From Zonotrichia leucophrys gambelii (taxonomy: Eukaryota > Chordata > Aves > Passeriformes > Passerellidae), in assembly GCF_028769735.1 (NCBI RefSeq), contig NC_088174.1, forward strand, positions 1,447,501-1,511,500: a stretch of 64,000 nt of DNA, given 5' to 3'. The position numbers and the translations under genes are program-made. The notes under the pieces were generated by a model. The model was not told the DNA's origin, did not search any database, and worked only from the letters and a program-made list of their open reading frames with translations. The number at the start of each line of letters is the position of its first letter. Position 1 is the stretch's first letter. Positions 11,656-24,556 of the stretch are shown in pieces.

Positions 11656-12471
11656 GCCCAGTGAACATTTGGGATGCCCAAGCCTTGGTAGGGAGCAAGT
11701 GCTGCTTTGGCTCATGGCTCAAAGCCAGCTAAAGCTTCCCAGAAAGATCTGCCAGTTTGTGATGGAGGCTTTTTGTCAGTGAAAGAGGAATTTGGAGGGT
11801 TAGCACTCTGAACTTGATGCAGGGATCACTCTGAGCACTGGTGAGGAGAGTTTGGGGCTCATTCATGGGGGTCACATTCTCCCTTCCCAAGGCAAGGAGG
11901 GGTGGCCTGCAGGGACAACATTGCAGTCACACTGTGTGAGTCCCTCAATCAAATCTGCCTGGGAGAGAGCACAAGGAACAGCAATCACACAAAGTTTGGA
12001 TGCAGCTGGAGCTGAATCCCTTTGGCTCTGTGCTGCCCATGGACATACAGTGGACATTCCCAGGGGCTCTGGGCACAGCAACCTGCACTGGCACTGGGGA
12101 GATGCTGGAGGAGCTCAGCTCACGCCTTGGCTGGGCTGTCACATGATAGGAAGAAGAATTCTTTGGAGTTCAGAGTCAGGAATTCACCTGTGAGGGTTCT
12201 GAAGCACAGCCATGGGCATCAGACCCAGGTGTGACCTCACATCTGGTTTGCTTGGCCACTGATTTGACTTGAGTGAGCACTGAGGTTCCTCTCAGACTCA
12301 GAGGATGGAAGTGCTCTTTGCCTCCATTCTTTGGATGCCATTTCCTCATCTTTAAAGTTTACTGAGCTTCAGTTGTGTTGTTGGCTCTGATGGTGTTTGT
12401 CACTGCCTTTACCAGAGCAGGAGTGGACTCTGAGCAACTCCCAGCACCCCCTGAGCATTTTCTCCCAGATA
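11656..12471. other. Unique sequence, no gene seen
   Basis: No exon or known repeat was recognised. The region ends at a CR1 fragment. Confidence 0.55.
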
Positions 12472-12668
12472 TTTCCATAGAATCCCAGCATGGTTTGGGT
12501 TGGAAAGATTCCACTCTGTGCCCTGGGCAGGGACACCTCCCACTGTCCCAGGTGCTCCAAGCTTCAATGTCCAACCTGGCCTGGGACACTTCAGGGATCC
12601 AGGGGCAGCCAGAGCTGCTCTGGGACTTCTATCCCAGCACCTCCCCACCTTCACAGGGAACAATTCCT
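12472..12668 (-). mobile_element. CR1 LINE 3' fragment
   Basis: Reading the plus strand, CCATAGAATCCCAGCATGG, then GGTTTGGGTTGGAAAGA, and later ATCCAGGGGCAGCCAGAGCT and CCTTCACAGGGAACAATTCC, give the reverse complement of the bird CR1 3' end in the correct order. The copy is truncated, about 200 bp, and noncoding. Confidence 0.85.
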
Positions 12669-15077
12669 TCACTCTTCATTAGACAGCAGATATTCATGAA
12701 GGGCTATAGGATCACACCTCTCTGGATAATGCATAGAGACATTGCAGGTCTTTGAGTAATATTAAACTATTTATATCTACTACCCTGATCCTAGAAATCC
12801 ATTATAGCTGGTCCTGTCTAGACATGATCAAGGACATCCTTTCAACTGCCATTATTTTTTGATAGCATTAATATTCAAGCAGGTCTTTGTCTTAAGAAAT
12901 GGATTCTGAAAGCTGCAGTCATTGAGGAAATTCATGGAGAATAAGAAGCAGTGCTGTGACAGAAGGGATGTCACCTCCCAGAAGGAGCCACAGAGGGGGC
13001 CTGGCACGGCTGCTCTCACAGAGCTTTCACCCCAGTGACTCTGAGCCATCCTTCCTGGGAGGCTCAAGAGGCAAATGAAACTCAGAAAAGCCTGATGATT
13101 TCCTCCAGGTCATGGTGGAAATGAATTGGAGGAAATGAATTACCTGCTCTCCACTCCTGCCCTCTCTGGAGGTTATGAGCCTTTTTATTCAAGCCTTGGC
13201 ATTTGTGAGGTCACATTCAATCTGGAGAACCTGGCTCTGGTTAACCCCAGCCACTCAGCTCCCTCACACCTGCTGAGAGGGAGCTGCTCAGCTGCAAACA
13301 GCTCCCACAGTGTGATTGTGCCACTGAACCTTCGGGGAGCCACAGCCCAGTGCTGGGCTGAGCTGGGAGCCCTGCTTTGCTGCTCTTGGCAGAGGGGAGC
13401 ACAGCTGGGAGCCCACAATCTCTGAGAGAATCTTCCTTACCTGCACAAGATTTTCAGGAGTGGATGCATCCCCTTTCTCATGCACACCAAGGCTGTGGTC
13501 TCTGAGAAAAAAAATTATTTTTTCTAGGAGAAAAAATGCTCAAAATTGAAGGTTTTCATAAGTCTGCCCTATAAGGAATGAGCAGTGTTGGAGACTCCCA
13601 AGTGCTCTCTGCAAATTGCAGTGTTTCCTTCCTGTGTTTGAGCAGTGCCTGCACCTCCTCTGAGCATTCCCCAAGCTGCAGGACATCAGTGTTTACTTTA
13701 GGGTCCCTGACTCTGTGGCTCCAGCCTCAAGGTCTGACCAAAAAAAAAAAAAAATCAGTTTTCAGCACATTCAGAGCACGAAAGCTTCTGTGTTTTCTGT
13801 GCTTGTGAAGAGCCACCCCTGTGTCTGCATGGCAGCGTCCCAAAGGCACTGCCTGGGCTGGGGGGACTGTGCTGAAGGTCTCAGGGATGAAAAACAAGCT
13901 AAAACAAGCTGTAGGAAGTTTTTTTCTTTTGCCTTCTGGTCACTGATTGGAAAACTTCCCTTGTCTCATGCCCAGAGCTGCCACCTTGCACTGCTGAGGT
14001 GGCTGCAGTTCAGGGATAAATTAATAAAGGGTTAAATAAATAAATAAATTCAGGGATAAATAAATAAATAAATAAAGTGCTTTTCACAGTTCTGGGGGAT
14101 TCTTGGGCATGCTAGCATGGAAACACAAGGAACTGTCATTAGAAAAACTCAAAATATTTCTGCTCACACAGCCTCAGGTAAAGGACTAATAACAAAGATG
14201 GGTCACAAGGGAGCCAATTTTGGTATAATTAAATCCACTGGTGTTTGCTGACACATGAAGCAGAAATATTTGATTTACTCAATGTGGGTGCAGTCACTGC
14301 TCAGTCAAAAATCATGGAGTCCTGCTGGGTCTGCCACACAGCCTGTCCTGCTTCAAACACCACAGGTGTTCCTCTTGCTGCTCCTGGAATCTCCATTTGT
14401 CTCCTCCTTTCTTTTTTCTTGCTTTGAAGAGGAAAAGGAGAAGTGTGGGGGACACAGTTTTGTGGCCCCAGTAATTGTTGAAGCCTCAGCAATCATAAAG
14501 AAGAAGAGTCTAAATGAAATGTGTTTCCTTTCCTGCCAGGGCTCAGCTGATCCACTCTGTCAGCTGAACTTCCAAGTATCCATCAGTTAGGAGGATGGAG
14601 ATTTGCATAATTAGTGTTTTTGAGGTACCTTCTGAAATGCAGGAGAAGAACTCTTAGGTATCTCAGCTCTTATCTAATGAGGTGCTGACAAAGAGGTATC
14701 CATGGAGACACCCATTATGAGACACTGTTCTGAAATTGGTTCTTTCCAATGCCTGTTAAAATGCCAAAGGGTTTTCTTGAGCATAATTTATACCATTTCT
14801 TTGCTCCATTTGTAAACAAAAACTGTTATGCCTGAATATGATGAGAACCATAATTTTTAAAATTAGGTTTGCAAGCTGTAATTAAGAAACAGGGAGATGA
14901 GTGGATTGGGAGGAAGATGCTGAGGTGTTTAAGATATCCTACAATGTACTGATCATGGAGACCTGCAAAGGGCCAGGCCAGGAATTCTGCAGCCCTTGGG
15001 TGAGGAGAGGTGTGAGCATCCCCTGCAGCCTCATGGAGCTGAGGGTGAGCAAATTCCAGCCCTCCAGATGGGTCCAT
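12669..15077. other. Unique sequence with small simple repeats
   Basis: Contains a 15-bp poly-A (13740-13754) and an AATA-type array (14033-14077). Otherwise it is intermediate-GC, noncoding-looking DNA with no exon recognised. Confidence 0.55.
14033..14077. repeat. (AATA)n microsatellite with one interruption
   Basis: Two runs of AATA units separated by TTCAGGGAT, itself a duplicate of the sequence just upstream. This suggests a small tandem duplication of the whole block. Confidence 0.9.
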
Positions 15078-15736
15078 TGTCTTGGTTTGAAAAGCCAGGT
15101 GTCTGCTCAGGAAGGCAGGAGCCTCCCCTGAAATGGAAAATGTAAATCCTCTCCCTACAAATTATTATAATTTTGAAATTAAGGGGCTCTCAGGCAAAGA
15201 TATAAAGATATATTCTTTATTAGGGAAGAAAATAAAAATCAGTAATACAAGACCCCACTGCCAGAGTGAGAGCAGTCCCTGCCCCCTGTGTGCCAGGGGG
15301 TGTCCCAGCCCCATCCATGGGGGCTCAGCCCTCCTGCAGTGCCAGCTGTGGCTCTGCTGCAGCAGGATCCTGCACAAGGGGGGAGTTTTCCTCTGCAGCT
15401 CCAGGGCTGCTGCAGATGGGCCTGGGCTCCCTCTGGCCATGCAGGGCAGCAGAAAGCTGCTCCTCTGGCAGTGCAGGGGGCAAAGGCTGCTGTGCTGGGC
15501 CAGGCTCAGATTGGATCCAGGGAGGAATGCTTGGCTCCTCCCCTGGGCGGAGCATCTCCCCATGGGATGCTGGGATTGGATCAGCCCTGCAGGGACACTC
15601 AGTGGCCATGGACAGCAGAGATCTCCTGGAGGGAGGGTTGGCTGGGGGAGAGAGAAAGCAAACTGCCCAATGAACAGAAGATAACTGCCCCATCAGATAG
15701 GAGCAGGATACACACCTCCATTTCCAACCTAAGACA
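15078..15736 (-). mobile_element. Solo LTR, ERVL-like, about 659 bp
   Basis: TG...CA ends flanked by tccat (15073-15077) and ttcat (15737-15741), a 5-bp duplication with one mismatch. Five bp is the size usual for ERVL-type integration. The left end, TGTCTTGGTTTGAAAAGCCA followed by a CAGGTGTCTGC block, matches what I remember of an abundant songbird LTR family. On the minus strand an AATAAA at about 15218 lies some 140 bp from the end, favouring minus polarity. A minus-strand ORF of 155 codons and plus-strand ORFs of up to 256 codons cross the LTR. None resembles a retroviral protein. Confidence 0.75.
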
Positions 15737-15741
15737 TTCAT

Positions 15742-18096
15742 GGAGATGTTTTCCTGTGAGGAGGGTCCCCAAACATCCTCCAGGGACTCCATGGCCTCTT
15801 CCTGAGGGGCTGGAGTGGTGTGGCTTCAGTCACTGGCTCCTGGGCTGTGCCAGTGTGGTGGGAATGAGGGAATTGTTCAGGTGGGGAAATAATCCCCTAT
15901 TTCTGCAGGCTTGGCAAAGTGGGGAGCCAGGTGATCATGGCAGTGTTGCAGTGCTGGATTTTCTTGAATTTCTTCTCTTTATTCCCCTCTCTGCCATTGC
16001 TCCACTCACAGCACTCTGCATTTCCCCAGCTCCTTCCAGGTCTGGAAAAGATGCTTGAGGAAATCTGTGTGCTGTGGCTTTCCTGCTGCCAGCCTGGAGT
16101 TCCAACCTTCCTGTGTCAGACACCATTCCAGGCTTTCCCAGTGTGGGGTTTGGGATCCTGACCCTGCACAGGATTTGTGTAGATCTCTTATCTGTTGTTA
16201 CAGCAATATGCTGTTAAAAAAAAAGGCTCTAACTCCACCCTTTCTCCTTGCCTTTCCTGTTTTCTTGGAGGGTGAAAATAGGAGTTTACAGAATCCTGCA
16301 TGTCTGACTTGGTTATTTATAGCTTGAAGCTGTTGGGATTTATTTTTGAGTTCAGCTAATGGGTTATTCTTTGTTGGAGCTGTGAAAAGGATTGGAAAAA
16401 TCTACAAAATATTAGAAAACAGACTGAAGTGCTGATTAAAGTATGTGCACACACCTCCTCTGATCCCTGATTCTGTGTCCACATGAATACCTGGAGTTGT
16501 GTGTTCATTAAAGAACAAATCTCAGTCCCTGGAGCAGGAGGATTCTCCCAAAGGGAAATCTGGCCCTTGGTTTAGGCAGCATCAACTGCTGAGTGCAGCT
16601 CACACTGTGCTGCTTGCTTATATAAGGAATCTATGGTCAGCACACCCTGGGAAGGCTTTCAGTGGAATTTGGGGGCTGGAATTGTGCTCCTGGCAGCTCA
16701 GGCAGGGCAGGGCAGCCCCATCACCTCTGCAGCTCCACATGGCACCAAATCCAGCAGGATGGGTGGTGAGATGGTCCTGCAGGGCTCTGAGGAAGGTGGG
16801 ATGGCTTGTTCAGCATGGAGTTGCAGCACCTGAGTATTTGCACAGAAGGAAGATGGGCTCCTCATGGACACCTGGATAGGGGGTTCTTCACCCAGGGATT
16901 CAGGGCACTCCTGGATAACCGAGCCGAGAATGAGGAGATAACACACTTGGCAATTAGGATATTGGCTCAAAGAGAGGTCACAGCCTAAAATTTACCCTTC
17001 TCTGTCATCCCAGCATTCTCTCCCTCTCTCTCCTGAAGCTGAGCTTTGCTGGGCAGCCCTCAAGCCCTGGAAATGTGCCAGGCTCCAGGAACTGGTGCCT
17101 CAGGTGAATCATTTCAGGCTGTGGTTGATGAACTGTGCTCTCAGTGCTGCCTTGGAGGGGTCTCTGAACAATAACCAAGAGAACTGAGTCTAAATAATGG
17201 GCAGCTTAAATTCATCTTGGAGTGATCCGTTGCCCTGTGCTCCTCTCCGTGGAAATTTGTTAGGGCTCTACAAGCTAATTTGGCTGGATAGCATGAGGTG
17301 AGGCACCTGGAATTGAGCTGCCTGCTCAGCCATGGCCATTGTGGAGCAGCCCAGCAGCTGGAAAGATCTGGAGAAAATGAAACTAACAGCTGCACACCTC
17401 TGGCAATGGGAGCTGGATCAGGGAAGGGACAACTCCAGCACCTTTTCTGCATGAAGTGACTGCAAGGGTTGTTCAGAGAGTGTCTGCTGGTGAAATTAGT
17501 AACCAAAGACCAAGTTATTTATTTATTTTGGTGATCATATCAAAGGAGTGGGAAGCAGGGCCAGGGGAAAAGGCACTTGGCTGTTGAGGAAAACCAGAGA
17601 AGATCTGATCATCTCAGGGCATTTGAAAGAGCTGGGCTTCTCTTTTCTGACAGTCCCCTTTCGGCACAGACTGGAGGCATCCCTTCCTGTTATCTGAGCT
17701 ATCGGAATATTCACGTTGCTGTGGATAACACAGACTTAAGTGGAAAAACAAAACTGCAAAAACAGCCACTTCTGCCAGCAGATTTCAGCCTGACATCCGT
17801 CTCAGGCTGACACTTTGGATACTGAGCAGGGAGAGGGAGGAGGGCTGCTGGAGCCAGTTTTGTGCTGAGCAGGAATTCTGGAAGCTTGGAGGAACTGCAG
17901 CATCCCAGATCTTTAAATACAGTCTGACAAAATTCTCAGTGGGGAGCTCCCCCTACGCCAAAGCAGAGCCGGTGTCACCTCTGCTGTGCTCCTTCCCTCC
18001 CCATCCCCGCGGATGCTGTGGCTGCCAGGGCTTTGATGTGCAGATCCAGTGACGCAGGCTTCAGTCCCTAATCACAGCCTGCACGGCTTTGCAATA
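15742..18096. other. Unique sequence, no gene seen
   Basis: Intermediate GC, becoming somewhat CpG-enriched around 17940-18070. No exon, RNA or named repeat was recognised. Confidence 0.5.
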
Positions 18097-18135
18097 GGGT
18101 GAATATTCAGGGTGAATATTCAGGGTGGATATTCA
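18097..18135. repeat. Three tandem 13-bp units with a TGAATATTCA core
   Basis: Units at 18097, 18110 and 18123 read GGGTGAATATTCA twice and GGGTGGATATTCA once. The core of the first two is a 10-bp perfect palindrome. Confidence 0.9.
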
Positions 18136-20330
18136 CGGCTCCGGATTGTGCTCCCTGCGGCAAAGGCAGCAGGAGGGAGGGAAAGGGGGACACTGGGGTG
18201 GGTGGGGGAGTTTGGGTGAGGGGGAGCAGCAAAATGTCACTGGAGACCCCTGTGGGGTGGTCCTTTACTGCTCTGCAGTTCTCTGGTTGCAGGAATACTC
18301 TGCAGAGTTGAGGAAAAGGACATTTCATGGTGGTTTCCCCATCCCTGCAGCACTGCCAGCCTGGAGCATTCACAAGTCCTGAGTCAGCCCTCATCACCTA
18401 CCCCAAATTATAACACTGAGGGGGAAAATTGCATCTTTGTTTGGAGTGGAAATAAAAAGAATCTGTTAGTTTGGGGTTCTTTCTCCACAGTGGCCTTTGG
18501 GCTGGAGTTGTTGTGCTGGTTTGGCTCACGTGTCTCAGTCCTGTGCTTCCCTGCCTCGGGTTTGTTCACATCTGGTTCATGCAGGCTGGTGGCACTTGAG
18601 AGAAAGGAATGAAAAATTAGCACTTGGGAAATACAGGAGTTTTAGGGGATCCATGACTTGAGCCAGGCTTCAAAACCTGTCATACCCTGAGACCCCCAGG
18701 CAGAGTCAGGTGCTAGCAGAGCTCTGCTGGGAACACCCTGTGCTGGTGAAAGACTCAAATAACCAGACTGAGATTTTGATTGCGAGGCAGAGAATTACTG
18801 AAGATCTGTGGGTTTGCTCGAGGCCCTTGATATCTTTTATGGATTAGTCAGACAAAAGTGTCAGGACTAGATGTACCACAAGGCAAGGTGCTGTGTTCAT
18901 CACAGGAGAGATCCCTCTGCCTGCCTTCAGCTCCAGTCTGCAGCCACTATTATTTTTTAACCCCAAGGAGTGTGCCACTATTATTTTTTAACCCTGAGGA
19001 GTGTGGCAGAATGCTGGTTTAGCATTGGGCAGTGGAGCACCTTGCAGGGGGTAAGAGAGCTGCCTGTTTTCTTGCAAATCTGTCCATAAAGACAGCAGAT
19101 ATCAGATTTTTTGTCCCTCAGTGCTGCTTGTTATCTGAGCTCAGGGTTTCCACAGGACTGGCAGGGCAGGGCTGGGCAGACTCTTGTTGCCCACATCCCA
19201 GAGTGTGTGGCTTCACTCCCCCAGCTCCAGTGGCACAGGAAAAGGGATTTTCCTTCCCTGCTCAGTGCCCTTCTGCACCAGCAGCTGATGGCTCATCTGT
19301 CTCTCACCAGCTTGGCAGCACTGAGTGGGGTTTATGTCCCACTTGTGGCTAATGTTAATTTAGAACCTCTTTTCTCTCTCTGGCAGCTTCTGATTTGGAA
19401 ATGAAGCTAATAGCATTTCAGGTAATTTAAAGACTCTGTATGTGAGTGCATGCCTGGTGGGAATGTGCAGCAGGTAGTTTCCCACATAAAGAAGGTGAAA
19501 GGCCTTTGTGAAGGCTGGAAATTTCCTCTGCTTTCAAAACAAGCTTCTCATCCAAAAATAGCAGCGAGCTGATAGCTTGGCTTCTCCTTATTTATTAGCA
19601 GCAGATGCTGCTGATAGATGCAGAGAGTTGTTGGGAGGAGTGATGTGCACCAGGGCACCGAGGTACCTCGCTGATTGCTGATCCAAATCAGACACTCATC
19701 ACAGGATCACATCCACGCATCTCTTGTGGGATTCCCAGGCCTGCTCCCATTGCAGGCAGAATGCAGCAGTGACAAGCTGTTATTGCTCTCAGCTGTCCAA
19801 ATCAGCAAGGGAAAAATCCACCCAAAAAGCTCCTTTCTTGTGTAATAGTGATTAGCTCCCAGACCTGTGCAGGCAGATGCTCCCTGTCTGCATGGGAGGG
19901 TTATGCAGGAATTGGGCCAGGGGGTGGATTTTGAATTTTGGGGCCCATCTGGGAAAATTCAAATCCTTCCACTTCAGAATGGTGCAGTTTGCAGGGATAC
20001 AGAAATGAGTGAAACCAGGCTTGTGCTGCCTTTCCCCAAATGCCAGCACTGCCTGTGCAGCCTCTGCTGTTCCTGGGGATGAGCTCAGGGCAGCATCCCA
20101 GAGCTGGTGTGCTGTTACTCTCCATAAACAAACCCTGAAGCACTGGGAGCTGCTGCTGTGCTTCCTGGGGGGGTTTTGGGGGTGATATCCACATTTTGTT
20201 CTGGGGTGTTGCCTTCCTTGGTGGGTATGAGGGACACAGCACTGAGGTCTCCCTTTGAGAAATTGAGGATGTGCTGTGGAGTGAGCCCACCTTGCTCACA
20301 GTGTGATAGAACTTCCTCTCCTGACTTCCT
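18136..20330. other. Unique sequence with a small tandem duplication
   Basis: At 18944-19005 a 31-bp unit containing CACTATTATTTTTTAACCC is duplicated. The remainder shows no repeat or exon that I can name. Confidence 0.55.
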
Positions 20331-21198
20331 GTGCATGGATATAGGATATGGCTATAGGATATAGGGTGTGGCCATGGATATAGGGTATGGCCATGAAAAT
20401 AGGATATGGCCATGGATATGGGATAGAGCAGGGCCGTGGATATAGGATATGGCTATAGGATATAGGATATAGGATAGAGCATGGCCATGGATACAGAATA
20501 TGGCTATAGGATATAGGTTAAAGATATAGGCTAAGGATATAGGGTATGGCCATGGATATAGGATATAGTCATGGATATAGGCTGTGGCCATGGATACAGG
20601 ATATGGCCAGGGATATAGGATATTGCCATGGATATAGGATATAGCCATGGATATAGGCTATGACTATGGATATAGGACACAGCAGGGCCATGGATATAGG
20701 ATGGTGTAGGGCCATGGATATAGGGTATGGCCATGGATACAGAATATGGCTATAGGATATAGGTTAAGGATATAGGCTAAGGATATAGGGTATGAACATG
20801 GATATAGGTTATGGCCATGGATATAGGTTATCACCATGGATATAGAATATAGCCATGGATACAGGATATGGCCATGGGTATAGGATGGAGCAGGGCCATG
20901 GATATGAAATATGGCCATGGATATAGGATATGGCCATGGATATAGGGTATGGCCATGGATATGGAATATGGCCATGGATATAGGATATGGCCATGGATAT
21001 GGAATATGGCCATGGATACAGGATATGGCCATGGATATAGGGTATGGCCATGGATATAGGGTATGGCCATGGATATGGAATATGGCCATGGATATAGGAT
21101 ATGGCCATGGATATGGAATATGGCCATGGATACAGGATATGGCCATGGATACAGGATATGGCCATGGATATAGGGTATGGCCATGGGTATGGTATAGA
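20331..21198. repeat. Palindromic minisatellite, about 870 bp of 18-20-bp units
   Basis: Units are variants of CCATGGATATAGGATATGG. Each carries the self-complementary words CCATGG and ATGGCCAT, so the two strands look alike. Open frames run across it on both strands, encoding MAMDIGYGHG-like repeats on plus and YIHGHTLYPWP-like repeats on minus. The left half is more degenerate. The right half (from about 20890) is more homogeneous and shows a higher-order block of about 100 bp repeated. Confidence 0.95.
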
Positions 21199-21553
21199 GC
21201 AGGGCTCTGCAGACAAGGGCACAGATCCTGCCTGGGTGCCAAGCCAAGAGCACATCTCCCATCTAATGGGATCCCCAAATCTTCCTTGTGCCCCTGTTGG
21301 ATGTCCTTTGGTTAATGACTGTTTTTGTCATTGTTAACATCATCCCTTTCCACAAACAGCAGTTCCTCACACTCCCTCATGTGGTTCCTGGAAAACTTCT
21401 TTGTGTCTAGTGGTCTTTCATTTTCCATTTCCTCTAGCTCCCTGTTTTTTTTAGCTGGTGAAACAAAGCACCCTCCTAAATTCCTGTAATTACAGTCATC
21501 CAAGCAGGCACATTCAAGATGGGCTTAATAGGGCCACAATGTGTCAAGCCTTT
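21199..21553. other. Unique sequence, no gene seen
   Basis: Nothing recognised between the minisatellite and a CR1 fragment. Confidence 0.55.
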
Positions 21554-21612
21554 CATGGAATCATTCAGGTTAGAAAAGGCCTCCAGGTTCATCAAGTCCA
21601 ACTTTTGTTTCT
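21554..21612 (-). mobile_element. CR1 LINE 3' end fragment
   Basis: ATGGAATCATTCAGGTTAGA followed by AAAGGCCTCCAGGTTCATCA and AGTCCAAC is the reverse complement of the bird CR1 3' terminus. About 60 bp. Confidence 0.85.
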
Positions 21613-24556
21613 GAGAAAAAGGGAAATAAAGTCCTTTAGCAGTTCAGTACACTTTATGACTATTTCTGTGTAATTTGCAAAGCATTAAAGCCAGGCCTGG
21701 TGGCAGCCCAAAAAGGCAGAATGCAGTCATGAAAATGGAACCAAATTATGCAATTATGCAGTTCCCTACTGTTATCCAGCTTCTTGAAAATGAAGTATCC
21801 AGGAGGAAATTTAACTCGTGGTTTTTGATGTTCTAACCTAGTTGTAGCAGGGCTTTTGCATAGCAGGAGTTGACCCACTTCATTTCCATTTGTTGTGGAG
21901 TTTGGGTCTTTCCCTCTCCTGGCCAAGTTGAACCAAGAGTGAACACTGAACCATCAGGTGATTTATAGTTTAAAAATTGAAGAAATGGCTGTACAGAAAG
22001 GGTAGCAGTAATTTCATCCCAGGGGTCCCATGTTCAGGACTGTGTGGTGGGAGCAGAAATGAGGAGAAGGGGATGGCAGGAGCCAAACCCGCCTGGTAGC
22101 CCAGAGATGACCCTGGAGCTCAGGGTCCCACTGCAGCTCTGGGGGCTGCTGGCTCAAACCCACCTTTGTCTCCTTGGGCAGCAGAAAATCTGCAAATGCA
22201 CGTTCAGGTCCTGAACCCTCTGGGGGTTTGCCGTGAGGGAACACAGAGAGTTCCACCCCATTGCCCTCACCTGGGCCTGCAGTGCTGTGTGGTCAGGAAG
22301 GAGGTGAGCTAGGAAGAGCCACTGGAGCTGGCCAAAGGTTCTTCCTTCCTCATCTAAATTGGAGAAGGCCCAAAGGCAGCAGTGTATCAGCTTTGGTTGA
22401 TGTGCATCACTGCTGTGGGTGCCACAGGCTGACCCAAGGGCTCTGCCCAGGCCCTCCAGCAAGGGCCAGCCAAACGCTCTTGAAGCCAACAACAGACAGG
22501 CTGGAGGAATAAAACCTGCAGCTGCACAGACAGGCTGTTTTATCACCTTTGTTCTCTTTTTAGCCACCTAACTATTCCTGGAAGAGCTAATATTAGCTCC
22601 TCCATCTATTTCTTAGAAGCTGGGAAAACAAGAATCCGATTGCATGTCCTGGTTTCCAGGTGAACTGCTGGCTGCTCGGTGCAGTGGGCTCTGAAAACCC
22701 TCACAAGCTCTTGGTGTGAGGAGCCATTGAAATCTGTGCTTGTGGAAGTGGCAGCAGGAGAAGGATTAAAATTATTGAGCGCTGTGTTTAATCCTGGCAA
22801 TGCTGTTTGGGAGGCACTTCTCATGCCAGCCCCAGCCAGGTACAGAGAGTCATGGAACACGCTGGCTTTGTTCTGCTGCACACAAGCAGGTCCTGAGATG
22901 CTTTTAGTCAGGGCTTGGTGCTGAAAGTCAGAGTTCTGGCAGGGTATTTATGCAGGATTTGCCAGCTTGTCTTGTCTTATTGCTCCTGTGCCATTGTGTT
23001 GGGATGCTAAAGGGCAGATCAGAGACAGGGAAGGGAGGGTGGAAATGGCTTGCAGAGGTTGGGGTTTGTTCCCTGAGTGCCACCCAGGCTCTGATTGCAG
23101 GGAAGGGATGGTCCTGTCCCTGCTCACTGCCCCTGGCAGGTGTGTGTGCTCCTGCTGCATGTGCACGTCACAGTTATAAAAAGCCTTTTTGTCAGGCAGA
23201 GCCAGGTCAGGGTGAACTCTGCTGTCCAATTACAGCTCCAGCCCATGAAGTCCCATCCTTGTTTTTCTCTCTGTGCTCCCAGAGCTGTGATGTTGCTGGG
23301 GAGAGAGGGCAGTGAGCAGTATGTGCCTCTGCATCCCTCTGGCTCTTGGGAGGTGGAAAGAACTCCATGTGGAAGGGGGGATGTGTTGTCCTGGGGTGAG
23401 GGAAGGAAAGTGGGGGCTGATGTGAGACTTCCCTTCCCCAGAGCTGATGGGCTGTGACTGGGGGTGCACAGGGACTGCTGGGACTGCAGCAGCAGCACAG
23501 CCTGGCCATGTCTGTGGGCTCCATCAGGATGTGGCTGTGCTGGCAGCAGTGCTGGAATGCCCAGGGAATATTCAGGGAACCCCCACCTGTGTGCAGAGAG
23601 CACCAAACCCACGGCAGGTGTGGGACAGAGCCAGCCTTGCTGCCTGAAGAAAGGCTGGGCTTGGGCTTCTCCCAGGGGTGTGTGAGCTCCCAAGGGAAGG
23701 TGCTTCTCCCCATGAGTGGCAGTCAGGAGCAGAGGTTTAATTAAACAGCTCCCTGAGAGCTGGCACCTTGTAAAGCACCGTGTGTGGCATCCCTTGGTGA
23801 GCAGTTGGCATCAGAGCCACCTGAGGCATTGGCATCCATTCTCAAGGACCCTGTAAAACCAGCTAAATAATTAAAACTAATAATAATAATAATGAAAAAA
23901 AATCCCTGACAACTCCAATGTTTAAAAATTCAACGTTTTGATGAAATATTAAATGCTAATTATTTCCTTGCACTTGTGCTGGCACTGCTTCTCTTGATGT
24001 TGGCAATTTAGCATCACATAGCAGTAATTGAAGTGAATTGTCAGCTTTTGTGTTACATTTACCACCCAGGCCCCAAACCCAACACTCCTAAAGCCTCTGT
24101 TTGATTTTAAGTGTTGAATACTTTGAAGTCTGCTTTAGTGGATTGGTCATACTGCTGTGAATAGCAGAGCCAGCTGGCTAAATGGCTGCTGAAAAATGCC
24201 CCGTGCTTGCTGTGAGGAGCTGCCAGTGTGATTTCAGTAGCGAGCACAGAGAGATGGGCTCAGTCAATACACCAGCCTCTAAATGAAATGCAAAATGAGA
24301 GGGCAAAAGGATATTTGGAAAGCATTTTATGGCTTTCATGTTTTATGTGTCATTTTAATTTCTACTCAGTATGGTTGGATTAATTATTTGCTATTAAAAA
24401 AGAAGGTGTTGAACTTGGCTCAGGGTGGGCAGATGAAAGACGTGACTGGCAGGGGAAATGCTGCATAAATTCCTTTGTTTACCTGCTTTCCTTTCTGTGC
24501 AAGGAGGTATCAGTGCCTTAGTTTGATGGAATGTGGAGGGGGCACAGGGTGTGGAT
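21613..24556. other. Unique sequence, no gene seen apart from an LTR scrap
   Basis: AT-rich near 21640-21830 and 23860-24480, with a short AAT run at 23877-23892. ORFs at 22950-23744 overlap on both strands without any recognisable domain. Confidence 0.5.
23222..23283 (-). mobile_element. Possible fragment of LTR family 2
   Basis: About 60 bp starting CTGTCCAATTACAGCTCCAG and continuing CCCATGAAGTCCCATCC resembles the middle of the LTRs at 4164-4623 and 27837-28293, mixing positions specific to each. Both LTR ends are absent. It may be a remnant. Confidence 0.4.

Noticed and set aside
20664..21315. His/Pro/Tyr-rich and Gly/Tyr-rich ORFs
   Set aside because: Products of the palindromic minisatellite. 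Strand symmetry makes both strands open.
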